DNA from: Halanaeroarchaeum sulfurireducens
Lineage (GTDB): Archaea > Halobacteriota > Halobacteria > Halobacteriales > Halobacteriaceae
Direction: 5' to 3'
Length of the DNA stretch: 64,000 bases
Assembly (NCBI RefSeq): GCF_001011115.1
Contig: NZ_CP008874.1
Coordinates: forward strand, 1,178,001-1,242,000
This document shows, one piece after another, positions 26,546 through 34,903 of the stretch (its first letter is position 1; each line of letters starts with the position of its first letter). The position numbers and the translations under genes are program-made. The notes below the pieces were generated by a model that searched no databases, was not told the DNA's origin, and saw nothing but the letters and a program-made list of their open reading frames with translations.

Positions 26546-26968
26546 TCAGGACTCCGGCTGTCGTTCTGCCACGTGGGCGGCCTTGATCAGGTCCTCGTAG
26601 GCGTCAATCACGTCCCCACGCGAGAGGACGCCGATGACGTCGTAGTCCTCGACGATGGCGAGCTGTTCGACTTCCTCCTCGTTCATCCGACGGACTGCCC
26701 GTCGGATCGGTGCGTCGGCCTCGACCGTCAACAGGGGCCGAGACATGTACTCCGAGACGGAAATCTCTGACAGCGAGGCGTCGGTCTCGGCCATGACACG
26801 AAAGACGTCGGTCGAGGTGACGATCCCGACCGGCACGTCCTTCTCGGAGGTAACGATCAAACTGCCGACTGCAGCCTCGTAGAGCCGTGTCCCAGCATCG
26901 CGAACGGAGGCGTCCACACCGATCGCGATGGGATCGTCCGCCATGAGATCTTCCACGAGCGGTGGCAT
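26546..26968 (-). CDS. Tandem CBS domain protein
   Basis: A 140-residue stand-alone CBS pair (MPPLVEDLMADDPIAIGVDAS; SEYMSRPLLTVEADAPIRRAV; YDVIGVLSRGDV). Such Bateman modules bind AMP, ATP, S-adenosylmethionine or related ligands and usually regulate a partner protein. It lies between the convergent MFS gene and the glutamate dehydrogenase gene on its own strand, with an 87-bp gap. No partner is evident. Confidence 0.85.
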   Translation of the reverse strand: MPPLVEDLMADDPIAIGVDASVRDAGTRLYEAAVGSLIVTSEKDVPVGIVTSTDVFRVMAETDASLSEISVSEYMSRPLLTVEADAPIRRAVRRMNEEEVEQLAIVEDYDVIGVLSRGDVIDAYEDLIKAAHVAERQPES

Positions 26969-27055
26969 GGTAGAAATAGGCAGAGTCGGACAATATAGCT
27001 GTGGGTGGGCCCCGTCTCCGTCGTCTCGGTGTGATTCGCTGATCGTCAGCCCGCT

Positions 27056-28309
27056 TCAGGGCCAGTTACCGCGTTCGTCGAACGAACGCAGGATGCGCCC
27101 CATCGCGACCACGTACGCAGCGGTTCGGAGGTTCGGCGTGTCGTTTTCTTCGTAGGCCTCGATGACGTCGTCGAACGACGATACGATAATATCCTCGAGT
27201 TCGTCGTTCACTCGCGTCTCGGACCAGTAGAAGCGTTGGCGGTTTTGCACCCACTCGAAGTACGACACGGTGACGCCACCGGCGTTCGCCAATATGTCCG
27301 GGATCACGAGGACGTCGTCGTCCGCGAGGACTTCGTCCGCGTCCGGAGTGAGCGGACCGTTCGCCGCCTCGGATATGACGTCCGCCGAGACGTCCTCCGC
27401 CAGTTCTCCGTCGATGGCGTTCTCCAGGGCCGCCGGAATGAGGAGGTCGACATCGAGGGTGAGCAAGTCTTCGTTACTGATCGTCTCATCGATGGCTTTG
27501 TACTCGACGACTGAGCCGCGCTCGCGTTTGACACTCTTGATGGTCGCTGGGTCGAGTCCGTCTTCCCGGTAGATGGCCCCTCGGGAGTCGCTGACGGCCA
27601 CGACCGTCGCGCCCATTTCGTCGATGAGTTTCGCGGAGATCCATCCCGCGTTTCCGAAGCCCTGCACTGCGACGGTCGCCCCCTCGAGGTCCTTGCCGAG
27701 GTACTCGAACGCCTCCCGTGCGGCGATGACGACGGATCGGCCGGTGGCCGCAACGCGCCCCGCGCTGCCACCCGACTCGAGATCCTTGCCGGTGACGACC
27801 CCCGGCTCCGTGGTATTTTCGAGGGTCTCATAGGTATCCTTGATCCAGTTCATCTCCTGCTGACCGGTGTTTACGTCCGGCGCGGGGATGTCGCGATCCA
27901 CGCCGACGAGCGGACGCAGTTCCTTCGCGAATGACCGGGTGATCCGTTCGAGTTCGTCCTCGCTGTACTCGTCTGGATCGAGGACGATACCGCCTTTGCC
28001 GCCCCCGAAAGGGATGTCGACGACAGCCGTTTTGAAGGCCATCCAACCGGAAAGGGCCCGCACCTCGTCCCGATTGACGTCCGGGTGATACCGGATGCCG
28101 CCCTTGTACGGTCCCCGATCGTCGTTGTACTGGGATCGGAAGGCACGAAACCGCTCCATGGATCCGTCGTCCATCTCCACGGAAAGGTTCATATTGAGCA
28201 CCCGCTGGGGGTGCTTGAGACGCTCGATGCGATCGTCATCGGCGTCGAGGTATGAAGCCGCCGCGTCTACCTGCGACTGCAAACTCTCGAATGGGTTTTC
28301 CTCGGTCAT
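27056..28309 (-). CDS. gdh: NAD(P)-dependent glutamate dehydrogenase
   Basis: A 417-residue Glu/Leu/Phe/Val dehydrogenase interconverting glutamate and 2-oxoglutarate plus ammonia. The catalytic lysine lies in [13 protein letters not shown]. The Rossmann nucleotide motif is [17 protein letters not shown]. The substrate-binding N-terminal region ([19 protein letters not shown]) is standard. Coenzyme preference cannot be set with certainty. The ATG at 28309 fits the promoter spacing. Confidence 0.93.
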   Translation of the reverse strand: MTEENPFESLQSQVDAAASYLDADDDRIERLKHPQRVLNMNLSVEMDDGSMERFRAFRSQYNDDRGPYKGGIRYHPDVNRDEVRALSGWMAFKTAVVDIPFGGGKGGIVLDPDEYSEDELERITRSFAKELRPLVGVDRDIPAPDVNTGQQEMNWIKDTYETLENTTEPGVVTGKDLESGGSAGRVAATGRSVVIAAREAFEYLGKDLEGATVAVQGFGNAGWISAKLIDEMGATVVAVSDSRGAIYREDGLDPATIKSVKRERGSVVEYKAIDETISNEDLLTLDVDLLIPAALENAIDGELAEDVSADVISEAANGPLTPDADEVLADDDVLVIPDILANAGGVTVSYFEWVQNRQRFYWSETRVNDELEDIIVSSFDDVIEAYEENDTPNLRTAAYVVAMGRILRSFDERGNWP

Positions 28310-28335
28310 GGCGAATAGGCATACTCCCAAGGGTG

Positions 28336-28346
28336 GAATAAGGTTG
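28336..28346 (-). promoter_or_regulatory. TATA box of the glutamate dehydrogenase gene
   Basis: On the minus strand AACCTTATTCC is centred about 32 bp before the ATG at 28309, giving a very short leader. Confidence 0.55.
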
Positions 28347-28472
28347 TCGACGATAACAAATACCAGACCAACTGTTTACAACCGGTATGAATTCCGCCCG
28401 TCAGGTTCCGAGTCGGCTAGTAAAAATCGGTCGAACAGTACGTCTTTAGGGCCCGCCCTCCGAGTCCTATTC

Positions 28473-29231
28473 GTGCAAATCGTCGGGTACGAGACGGCTG
28501 CTGGCGACGGTTCCGCCGCACTCCTCGTCGGCGACGAGGGCATCGTGCAGCAGCGTACGCTGGAGGAGGGTGTGGAACTCTCGTATTCCCTCGGGGAGCG
28601 CCACTGCGCTGGCACGGTGACGGAGTCCACTCACGAAGCGTGCGATCGCGAAGCGGCGCCGTACTGCGAGGAGCACACCAGTCATTGGCCCTGTGCTCGC
28701 TGCACTGGAACGTGCTCGATGCCGACCGAAGCCTGCCACGAAGAACACGCCATCTATCTGGCCGCATTCGCACCCGAAACGATCAAAGTCGGGGTGACGC
28801 GGTCGTGGCGGCTCGAGACACGGCTGCGAGAACAGGGCGCGGACCGGGCCGCGCACATCCGAACGGTGAAAAACGGGCGGGTCGCACGCGGGATAGAGAC
28901 GGATATGGCGGATCGGTTTCCCGATCGCGTCCGTGTTCCCACGAAGATGGCATCGCTTCACCGCTCGGTCGACGACGAGGCCTGGGCGGCCATTCTCGAC
29001 GAGTTCGTCCCAATCGATACGTACGACTTCGACTACGGGTTGTCCCTCGACAGTCGTCCCGTAATGGAGACGCTGGCGAGTGGGACTGTCGTCGGAACGA
29101 AAGGCCGCGTGCTCGTCCTGGACCGGGCTGGGACGACTTACGCCGTCGACCTCCGGGACCTCGTGGGCCACGAAATCGCGACTGACCCGTCCTCACGCTC
29201 CTTGCAGTCGAGTTTTGGCGCGTTCGGATAG
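28473..29231 (+). CDS. DUF2797 protein, Cys-rich with GIY-YIG-like segment
   Basis: A 252-residue protein from a GTG at 28473. Residues about 45-90 contain a Cys/His cluster (HCAG, ACDREAAPYCEEH, CARCTGTC, ACHEEH) that probably binds zinc. The segment IYLAAFAPETIKVGVTRSWR ... REQGA resembles a GIY-YIG core, followed by conserved Arg and Glu residues. DUF2797 proteins are widespread, but their function is unknown to me. A nucleic-acid-processing role is inference. Confidence 0.75.
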   Translation: MQIVGYETAAGDGSAALLVGDEGIVQQRTLEEGVELSYSLGERHCAGTVTESTHEACDREAAPYCEEHTSHWPCARCTGTCSMPTEACHEEHAIYLAAFAPETIKVGVTRSWRLETRLREQGADRAAHIRTVKNGRVARGIETDMADRFPDRVRVPTKMASLHRSVDDEAWAAILDEFVPIDTYDFDYGLSLDSRPVMETLASGTVVGTKGRVLVLDRAGTTYAVDLRDLVGHEIATDPSSRSLQSSFGAFG

Positions 29232-29275
29232 CCGCAAGCGCGCCCTTTTTCCGATCGGACGAACAAGCGGTTGTC

Positions 29276-29656
29276 ATGGCAGACGAGGATTCATCTGAGG
29301 GAGACGACGAGGAGAAATCGTTCCGGGAACGCGTCGAGGAAATCCGACAGCAGCGGGAGTCCGAACAGAACGAAGACGGTGAGGACCCTCGCGAACGCAT
29401 GGAAGAGATGATGGGTGGGGGCGGCCCAGAGGGAATGGGCGGCGGCATGGGTGGCAACCCCTTCGCACAGATGATGGGTGGCATGATGGGCGGGGGCGGC
29501 GGCCCCGGCGCGATGGGAGGCGGTCAGCCGGGCGAGGAGAGCGGCAGCGATACTCGCCGGCTGGAGCGACAGGTCGAGGAACTCCGACGCGACGTCAGTG
29601 ACGTGACGACACAGCTCGAGCGCATCGCAGACGCGCTCGAGGCCAGTGACGACTGA
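29276..29656 (+). CDS. Met/Gly-rich protein with C-terminal coiled coil
   Basis: A 126-residue protein in three parts: a very acidic, charged N-terminal region (about 1-45), a central low-complexity Gly/Met tract (about 45-85, repeats such as GGMGGNPFAQMMGG), and a C-terminal amphipathic helix (RRLERQVEELRRDVSDVTTQLERIADAL) likely to form a coiled coil. No catalytic motif is visible. It follows the DUF2797 gene by 44 bp. The tract could be a flexible linker, a methionine-rich metal site or an assembly motif. Confidence 0.6.
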   Translation: MADEDSSEGDDEEKSFRERVEEIRQQRESEQNEDGEDPRERMEEMMGGGGPEGMGGGMGGNPFAQMMGGMMGGGGGPGAMGGGQPGEESGSDTRRLERQVEELRRDVSDVTTQLERIADALEASDD

Positions 29657-29676
29657 CGATCGACCGTAGCACGCGA

Positions 29677-30813
29677 CTACGACTCGTCGGTCGAAGAGAG
29701 TAGTCGTTCGTACGTGTCTTCGAGTCGGTCCATCGACATTTCGAGGCTGATCTCCGATCGGCGGTCGAGACACGACTGCGAGAGGGAGTCACCGTTTTTT
29801 AGTGCACGTTCGATTTGATTTCGGAAGCCAGCCACGTCGCCCGGGCCGAAGTGGTATCCGGTGATTCCGTCTTCGACCGTTGCCGAGAGCGCGCCGGAAT
29901 CGACCGCCACCACGGGCGTTCCACAGGCGTTTGCCTCGAGAGCGACGAGCCCCTGTGTCTCTACCGGGCTCGGGAACGCGAAGACGTCGAGGGTGGAGTA
30001 GAAGGCGGGGAGGTTCTCACGTTCCAGAAACCCGAGAAAGATGGCGTCGACGTCGAGTGCCGCCGCCGTCTCCTCGAGCGACTCACGGGCCGGCCCGTCG
30101 CCGGCCAGAACGACGGTCACGTCGAGGTCCGCAGTCGCCTCGAATATCGCGTCGAGATTCTTCTCGTACCCGTGTCTGCCGGTGTACCCGACGATGGGGC
30201 GGTCGTCGGGGATGCTATGGCGCCGAATGAAGCTGGCAGAATCCGTCGGGCGGAAAAATTCGACGTCGACGCCGTTGGAGTGCGTCTCCACCGGCGCGTC
30301 CGTGAGCCGACGGACGTCGCTGGCCGTCGCCGCGCTCGGCGTGAGAACGAGATCGGCGCGGTCGAGAAACCACGATTCGTACTGGCGGCTGAGCGACGCG
30401 ACCGCACTCGACGCCCAGGACGGCACGAGGTATTCGGCGTACTCCGCCGTCGGCGTGTGGTAGGAGACGACCAGCGGAACGCTTTCCCGGCGTGCGAGAC
30501 GGTCTGCAGAGAGTCCCAGCAAGAACGGTGTGTGTGCGTGAACGACGTCGACGTCCCGGACCGCGTCCGGTAACTGTGGGAGGCCAAGCCGATAGCCATC
30601 GTAGAAGGGAAACGGTACGCTCGTGACCGGATGCTCGCCGTCGTCCGGTTCGTAGGACGAACGAGGGTAGACGACGTCCATTCGACTGCCGCGAGTGTTC
30701 CACCGGTCCCGCCACGCCGAGATGGTGTAGGTCACACCGTTTACCGTCGGCAGGTACGTGTCGGTGAACGCTGCGACGGCCGGCGGTGTGGAGGCGGAGT
30801 TCCTCCCGCTCAT
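29677..30813 (-). CDS. Family 4 glycosyltransferase
   Basis: A 378-residue GT-B fold glycosyltransferase. The N-terminal half has FTDTYLPTVNGVTYTI and VHAHTPFLLG. The C-terminal half has VGYTGRHGYEKNLDAIFEA and the donor-binding E-x7-E motif in ETQGLVALEANACGTPVVA. This arrangement suits transfer from a nucleotide sugar to a lipid or glycan acceptor. The ATG at 30813 overlaps the stop of the upstream glycosyltransferase by 4 bp, so the two are coupled. Confidence 0.88.
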   Translation of the reverse strand: MSGRNSASTPPAVAAFTDTYLPTVNGVTYTISAWRDRWNTRGSRMDVVYPRSSYEPDDGEHPVTSVPFPFYDGYRLGLPQLPDAVRDVDVVHAHTPFLLGLSADRLARRESVPLVVSYHTPTAEYAEYLVPSWASSAVASLSRQYESWFLDRADLVLTPSAATASDVRRLTDAPVETHSNGVDVEFFRPTDSASFIRRHSIPDDRPIVGYTGRHGYEKNLDAIFEATADLDVTVVLAGDGPARESLEETAAALDVDAIFLGFLERENLPAFYSTLDVFAFPSPVETQGLVALEANACGTPVVAVDSGALSATVEDGITGYHFGPGDVAGFRNQIERALKNGDSLSQSCLDRRSEISLEMSMDRLEDTYERLLSSTDES

Positions 30814-31871
30814 GGCCCTGCCCCGTCGACGAGACGCCGATAGATCGAAGTCAGTCGTTCGCCGACCCGCTCGAGTCGGTGTTCTCGAGCGGTCTCCTCG
30901 GCGTTCTCCCCGAGACGGGTTCGGAGATTGGGGTTCGCCGCCAGTCTGTCGAGGGCCGACTCGAACTCCGCCGTCGTGGACGCCTTCAGGCAGTCCTCGC
31001 CGTGAGTGAAAAACTCCTCGAAGACGGGGATGTCCCGCAGGACGACCGCGTTCCCGGTCGCCATTGCCTCCAGGACCGCGATGCCCTGATTTTCGTTTTT
31101 CGTCGGGAAGAGATAGATGTCGCCAGCCCCGTACGCGCCACGAATGTCGTCGATCCATCCCGTGAACGTGAGGTTGTCTGGCGGATCCGTCGTCCACCGG
31201 TTCACGGCTTTCGACGCCTGCGGTCCCGTGTCGTACGGACCGAACCAGACGAAGTCGTAGTCGGTCCGCTGAGCCAGTCGCCCGAACGTGGAGAGTCCCT
31301 TTCGCTCGAAGACGTTGCCAACCGCGAAGACGACCACTCCGTCCAGATCGAACCGGTTTCGATACTCCTGCCGGAGCGATTCGTGACCCGCCAGTCGCTC
31401 GATGTCGACACCGTTCGAGACGGTCTCGATCGGGGCGGTCACGGGGTACGATTCGAGAACGCTTTTCGTGTAGCGACTCGGCGCGAGAACCAGGTCCGCT
31501 TGCGAGTAGAACCAGCGGAGATACAGTTTCAGTGGCCCGGCAAGCTGATTCGAGAACCGAAAGGACTCCGCGAAATCCTCGCCAGTGACATGTGAATGGA
31601 GGACGAGTGGCACGTCGGTTCGCTTTGCGTGTCTCGCGACTGCGAGCGATCCCGGTCCGATGACGTTGACATGCGCGAGGTCGTACTCGTCGAAGAAGCC
31701 ACCGCCACGGAGGGCAGAGCGGGCCGCACCGGTGAGCGAATCGCCGGACCAGGGCGACGTTCGCACCTCCACGTTCGCCGGCTCCAGCGCCGTGCGCTGG
31801 TGTCGGGCGGCGGTGCCGATGCCGCTTCTCGCCAGACGGTCGGCAAGTTCGAGATAGTTGAGGACCCGCAC
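30810..31871 (-). CDS. Family 4 glycosyltransferase, first of a pair
   Basis: A 353-residue GT-B glycosyltransferase from a GTG at 31871 (N-terminus VRVLNYLELADRLARSGIGT). The donor domain has FAVGNVFERKGL and the E-x7-E motif in ENQGIAVLEAMATGNAV. It is distinct from, but related to, the downstream glycosyltransferase. Substrates are unknown. It is divergent from the RNase P component gene 74 bp away; upstream in-frame codons overlap that gene and lack family similarity, which supports the GTG. Confidence 0.85.
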   Translation of the reverse strand: MRVLNYLELADRLARSGIGTAARHQRTALEPANVEVRTSPWSGDSLTGAARSALRGGGFFDEYDLAHVNVIGPGSLAVARHAKRTDVPLVLHSHVTGEDFAESFRFSNQLAGPLKLYLRWFYSQADLVLAPSRYTKSVLESYPVTAPIETVSNGVDIERLAGHESLRQEYRNRFDLDGVVVFAVGNVFERKGLSTFGRLAQRTDYDFVWFGPYDTGPQASKAVNRWTTDPPDNLTFTGWIDDIRGAYGAGDIYLFPTKNENQGIAVLEAMATGNAVVLRDIPVFEEFFTHGEDCLKASTTAEFESALDRLAANPNLRTRLGENAEETAREHRLERVGERLTSIYRRLVDGAGP

Positions 31872-31945
31872 GGGCCGAGACAGTCCGCCGCCGCCGATAA
31901 TTGTACCGGAACGACTTTGAGCGACGGTGGCCGATCCTGCGAGTG

Positions 31946-32236
31946 ATGGGCATTCCCGCCGAGCGGATCGAGCGGTTGACCGATCTCGCGCGTGAGGCGG
32001 CCAGGGACGGAAACGACGAACGAGCAGCCGAGTACGTTCGACTGGCCCGGCGGATTGCCGAACGGCATCGGGTAGCTCTCCCACGGCGGCTCAAGCGATT
32101 TACGTGTGACCGATGTGACCGGTACCTCGTTCCGGGACGCAACGCTCGCGTGCGAACGCAGGACGGACACGTCGTCATCACCTGCGAGTGTGGCGCTCAA
32201 TCGCGATATCCCTACGAAGGGACCGACGACAACTGA
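31946..32236 (+). CDS. rnp4: Ribonuclease P protein component 4
   Basis: A 96-residue archaeal homologue of Rpp21. The N-terminal helices (IERLTDLAREAARDGNDERAAEYVRLARRIAERHRV) bind RNase P RNA and partner Rpp29. The C-terminal zinc ribbon has CDRC and CECG pairs. It assists tRNA 5' maturation. It starts a small plus-strand cluster with the YhbY-like and MscS genes. Confidence 0.92.
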   Translation: MGIPAERIERLTDLAREAARDGNDERAAEYVRLARRIAERHRVALPRRLKRFTCDRCDRYLVPGRNARVRTQDGHVVITCECGAQSRYPYEGTDDN

Positions 32237-32310
32237 CGACCACTATGCGACCTATCGGGGGACCAACGCACCCATCGCGGGAGGTCAACATTCAAACGTC
32301 CAGGGAGTAA

Positions 32311-32565
32311 ATGGCCCAATATATGAGCGAAGAGCTACGTAAACAGGCACACGACCTCGACGTGACCGTCTGGGTGGGGAAAGCCGGGATCGAATCCGTG
32401 GTGGACGAACTGGACGAGCAGCTCGCGGCAAACGACCTGGTGAAGGTCAAATTCCTCCGCTCGGCCCGGGGTTCCGGCTCGACGGCTGCCCTCGCCGAGA
32501 CGCTCGCAGATCAGGTCGACGCGGAACTGATCGAAACGCGCGGAAATACGGCGGTCTATCACTGA
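32311..32565 (+). CDS. YhbY/CRM-domain RNA-binding protein
   Basis: An 84-residue single CRM domain. The sequence VWVGKAGIESVVDELDEQLAANDLVKVKFL matches the GKxG loop and following helix of YhbY-type proteins that associate with pre-ribosomes or group II intron RNA. ATG at 32311 or 32323 are both possible; the latter gives MSEELRKQAHDLD as N-terminus. It lies between RNase P component 4 and an MscS gene, consistent with an RNA role. Confidence 0.88.
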   Translation: MAQYMSEELRKQAHDLDVTVWVGKAGIESVVDELDEQLAANDLVKVKFLRSARGSGSTAALAETLADQVDAELIETRGNTAVYH

Positions 32566-32571
32566 CACAGC

Positions 32572-33444
32572 ATGGTACAGGCACTCCCGATCCTTCGCGA
32601 CGTATTGCCAGCACAGTACGCTCTTCCGGTGTCGCAAGCGGTCTACTTCGTCGTCACGTTCCTCGTTATCGTGTTCGTCGGACGCGTCGTCGTCCGTCCA
32701 CTCGTCAATCGCGTATTGAATCGCCGGGCTCTCGACGTTCATGCCAGGCGGCCACTTCTCAAAATGACGACGGCAGTCGTTTACTTCGTAGCCGTTGCCG
32801 CCTCGTTCGGGTTCGCCGGCTTTTCCGGGTTCCTCCAGTCGCTTGCGACCATCGCTGCAGCCGGTACGCTCGCCATCGGATTCGCCCTGCAGGACGTCAT
32901 CAAGAATTTCGTCGCGGGCGTGTTCATCTATACGGACCGGCCCTTCAAGATCGGCGACTGGATCGAATGGGACGGAAATAGCGGCATCGTCGAGGACATC
33001 AGCCTCAGGGTAACCCGCGTGCGCACCTTCGATAACGAGTTGCTCACCGTACCGAATTCGACGCTCACCGACGACGTTCTGAAAAACCCCGTCGCAAACG
33101 AGCGTCTTCGCCTGCAGTTCATGTTCGGCATCAGTTACGACGACGATATCGACACGGCGACCGATATCATCATCGAGGAAGGCGAGGCACACGAGGGGAT
33201 TATGAACGAGCCCGGAGTGACGGTTCGCCTGGCCGAACTCGGGGACTCCTATGTCGGGCTCAAGTCCCGGTTCTGGATCGACGATCCCTCGCGGTCGGAT
33301 TTCGTGAAGATTCGCAGCGAGTACATCCAGACGGTCAAAGAGCGCTTCGACGAGGAGGGCATCGACATTCCGTATCCGGTCCGTACGCTCGATGGCGAGG
33401 TCGAGATTGCCGGATCGCCGACAGTAGAGCACCTCGAATCGTAG
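32572..33444 (+). CDS. Small-conductance mechanosensitive channel, MscS family
   Basis: A 290-residue channel. Three membrane segments precede the pore helix region (ATIAAAGTLAIGFALQDVIKNFVAGVFI), then the beta domain motif DRPFKIGDWIEWDGNSGIVEDISLRVTRVRTFDNELLTVPNS. A soluble C-terminal domain follows. These channels release solutes on hypo-osmotic shock. It is 6 bp downstream of the YhbY-like gene. A second MscS gene lies convergently about 410 bp away. Confidence 0.92.
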   Translation: MVQALPILRDVLPAQYALPVSQAVYFVVTFLVIVFVGRVVVRPLVNRVLNRRALDVHARRPLLKMTTAVVYFVAVAASFGFAGFSGFLQSLATIAAAGTLAIGFALQDVIKNFVAGVFIYTDRPFKIGDWIEWDGNSGIVEDISLRVTRVRTFDNELLTVPNSTLTDDVLKNPVANERLRLQFMFGISYDDDIDTATDIIIEEGEAHEGIMNEPGVTVRLAELGDSYVGLKSRFWIDDPSRSDFVKIRSEYIQTVKERFDEEGIDIPYPVRTLDGEVEIAGSPTVEHLES

Positions 33445-33620
33445 CGCCGGAGCGCCACTGGTCCCGACCGTCCCGATTTTTCTACAGGCGGAGTTGGAAC
33501 CGTTTCCGGCACCGACGAACCGACCCGCTATCGTGGGACGTGATACCAGCAGGAGCCCGTTACACAAAGAAACCGTGGATGAGACGGTGTCTAGGCGCCG
33601 TAAGTGTTCCTTGCTGCAGA

Positions 33621-33644
33621 CTATGCGCGTTTCACGCAGCATAG
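33621..33644. other. Imperfect hairpin
   Basis: CTATGCGCG, a TTTCA loop, then CGC-A-GCATAG can pair over nine bases with one bulged A. It lies in the convergent intergenic gap, so it could act in a transcript end or a small RNA. No run of T follows. Confidence 0.4.
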
Positions 33645-33725
33645 ACTGGCTCTATCATTCACCCAAATCAAGGCGAGTCTCCTTCCTCACCGAGCGAGCG
33701 GTTCCCAGTCGCACACCCGAGCGAA

Positions 33726-33852
33726 GTAGGATAGTAGGGTGCGATAGGATTTTGTATGGCGTGATAGGATAGGCATGGTATGATACAGTTTGTCATGGTA
33801 CATTATGGTGCAGTTTGATATGCCATGACATGATAGGATTTGGTAAGGTAGT
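33726..33852. repeat. Degenerate AT-rich direct repeats of about 20 bp
   Basis: Units such as GGTGCGATAGGATTTTGTAT, GGCGTGATAGGATAGGCAT and GGTATGATACAGTTTGTCAT follow each other with a shared GG-TGATA core, then two longer diverged units. Base composition is much lower in GC than the flanks. No open reading frame of note crosses it. Confidence 0.55.
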
Positions 33853-34743
33853 TCACTCACTATTTGAAGTTGGGGACTCGGTCTTACCGTCCGTTACATC
33901 GATTTTCCCCGAGAGCAATTGTGCGGATGGTGGCGCGAGCGTAATATCTTCCTCGTCGAAGTGCCGTTTCACTGATCGGCGGAAATCAGAGCGAGCTGTC
34001 ACGATGTCACTGCGTGCAGGATCCTCGATCCAGAACTCTGCTTGTACCGTGATCGCATTCTCCCCGAGTTCAACGATACGGGCAGTCGGCGCAGGATCGC
34101 CGAGAATTGCCTCGTAGTTAATGGCGATCTGTTGCAGTTCCATCAAGGCTCGCTCGGTGTCCTCGTCGTAGGCGACGTACACCTGTTCCGTGATTCGATA
34201 CCTGCTCCGGCCGTAGGGCCGTTTGATTGAGTTGTTCGTGAGTTCGGTGTTGGGGATCGAGACGGTTTCGTTGTTCGGTGTCCGGACCCTGGTGACGCGA
34301 AAATCGACCGCTTCGATGGTCCCATTTCCACCCGGCCACTCGATCCAGTCGCCGACGTTGAAGTCCGGATCGGCGACGAGGAACATCCCACTGATAAGCG
34401 ATCCGAACACCTGCTGCCCGGCGATACCGAGAGCAAACGTGATAGCTGCGATTACGACCGCCGATTCGGAGAGTATCCTGCCATAGCCAGCCGCGATTAT
34501 CCCTGTCAGAGTCGCAAACCCGATCAGAACTACCCGCAGGTACGTCTCCGTTGCCGTCTCGATCGTGGGGTTGTTGCGATTCCGCGATCTGACGACCCGG
34601 GTGAGGAACGGAATGAGAACGATCTGTCCTACGAGGTAGACGATCCCGAATCCCGCGACGAACCAGAACATTTCCGACAACACCTGATCGTACGCCGATA
34701 CAACGTCAGTCACCCATTCTGGTGAAGAGACCTGACCGATCAT
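33853..34743 (-). CDS. Mechanosensitive channel, MscS family (second copy)
   Basis: A 296-residue MscS-type channel from the ATG at 34743. It has membrane helices at about 20-45, 65-90 and 95-120. The pore and upper beta-domain motifs are ITFALGIAGQQVFGSLISGMFL and DPDFNVGDWIEWPGGNGTIEAVDFRVTRVRTPNNETVSIPN. A start 51 bp upstream is open, but the TATA-like element at 34764-34775 would then lie inside the gene, so 34743 is preferred. It is clearly paralogous to the gene at 32572. Confidence 0.9.
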   Translation of the reverse strand: MIGQVSSPEWVTDVVSAYDQVLSEMFWFVAGFGIVYLVGQIVLIPFLTRVVRSRNRNNPTIETATETYLRVVLIGFATLTGIIAAGYGRILSESAVVIAAITFALGIAGQQVFGSLISGMFLVADPDFNVGDWIEWPGGNGTIEAVDFRVTRVRTPNNETVSIPNTELTNNSIKRPYGRSRYRITEQVYVAYDEDTERALMELQQIAINYEAILGDPAPTARIVELGENAITVQAEFWIEDPARSDIVTARSDFRRSVKRHFDEEDITLAPPSAQLLSGKIDVTDGKTESPTSNSE

Positions 34744-34763
34744 ATGCCGGATTGCGCGGGGTA

Positions 34764-34775
34764 CCGATAAAAATC
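34764..34775 (-). promoter_or_regulatory. TATA-like box of the second MscS gene
   Basis: On the minus strand GATTTTTATCGG lies about 27 bp before the ATG at 34743, fitting a leaderless or short-leader promoter and deciding between two possible starts. Confidence 0.5.
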
Positions 34776-34903
34776 CCACTTGCTGCCCGTTCAACGGTAT
34801 CTATGGAACTCGCCGTATCATCGACTCGATTTTGATCGACCGCGATGAATTGGCGCTATCTATTCATCAAGTCCTGTGAATGGATTCTCTCGAGAAGCGC
34901 ATT

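Larger units (their letters stand above)
33445..33852. other. Gene-free convergent gap with repeats and a hairpin
   Basis: No convincing gene is present between the two convergent MscS genes. The left part is ordinary GC-rich sequence. The middle holds a hairpin at 33621-33644. The right part (about 33726-33852) is markedly AT-rich and built of degenerate direct repeats containing GATAGGAT and GGTATGATA-like cores. Confidence 0.6.
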
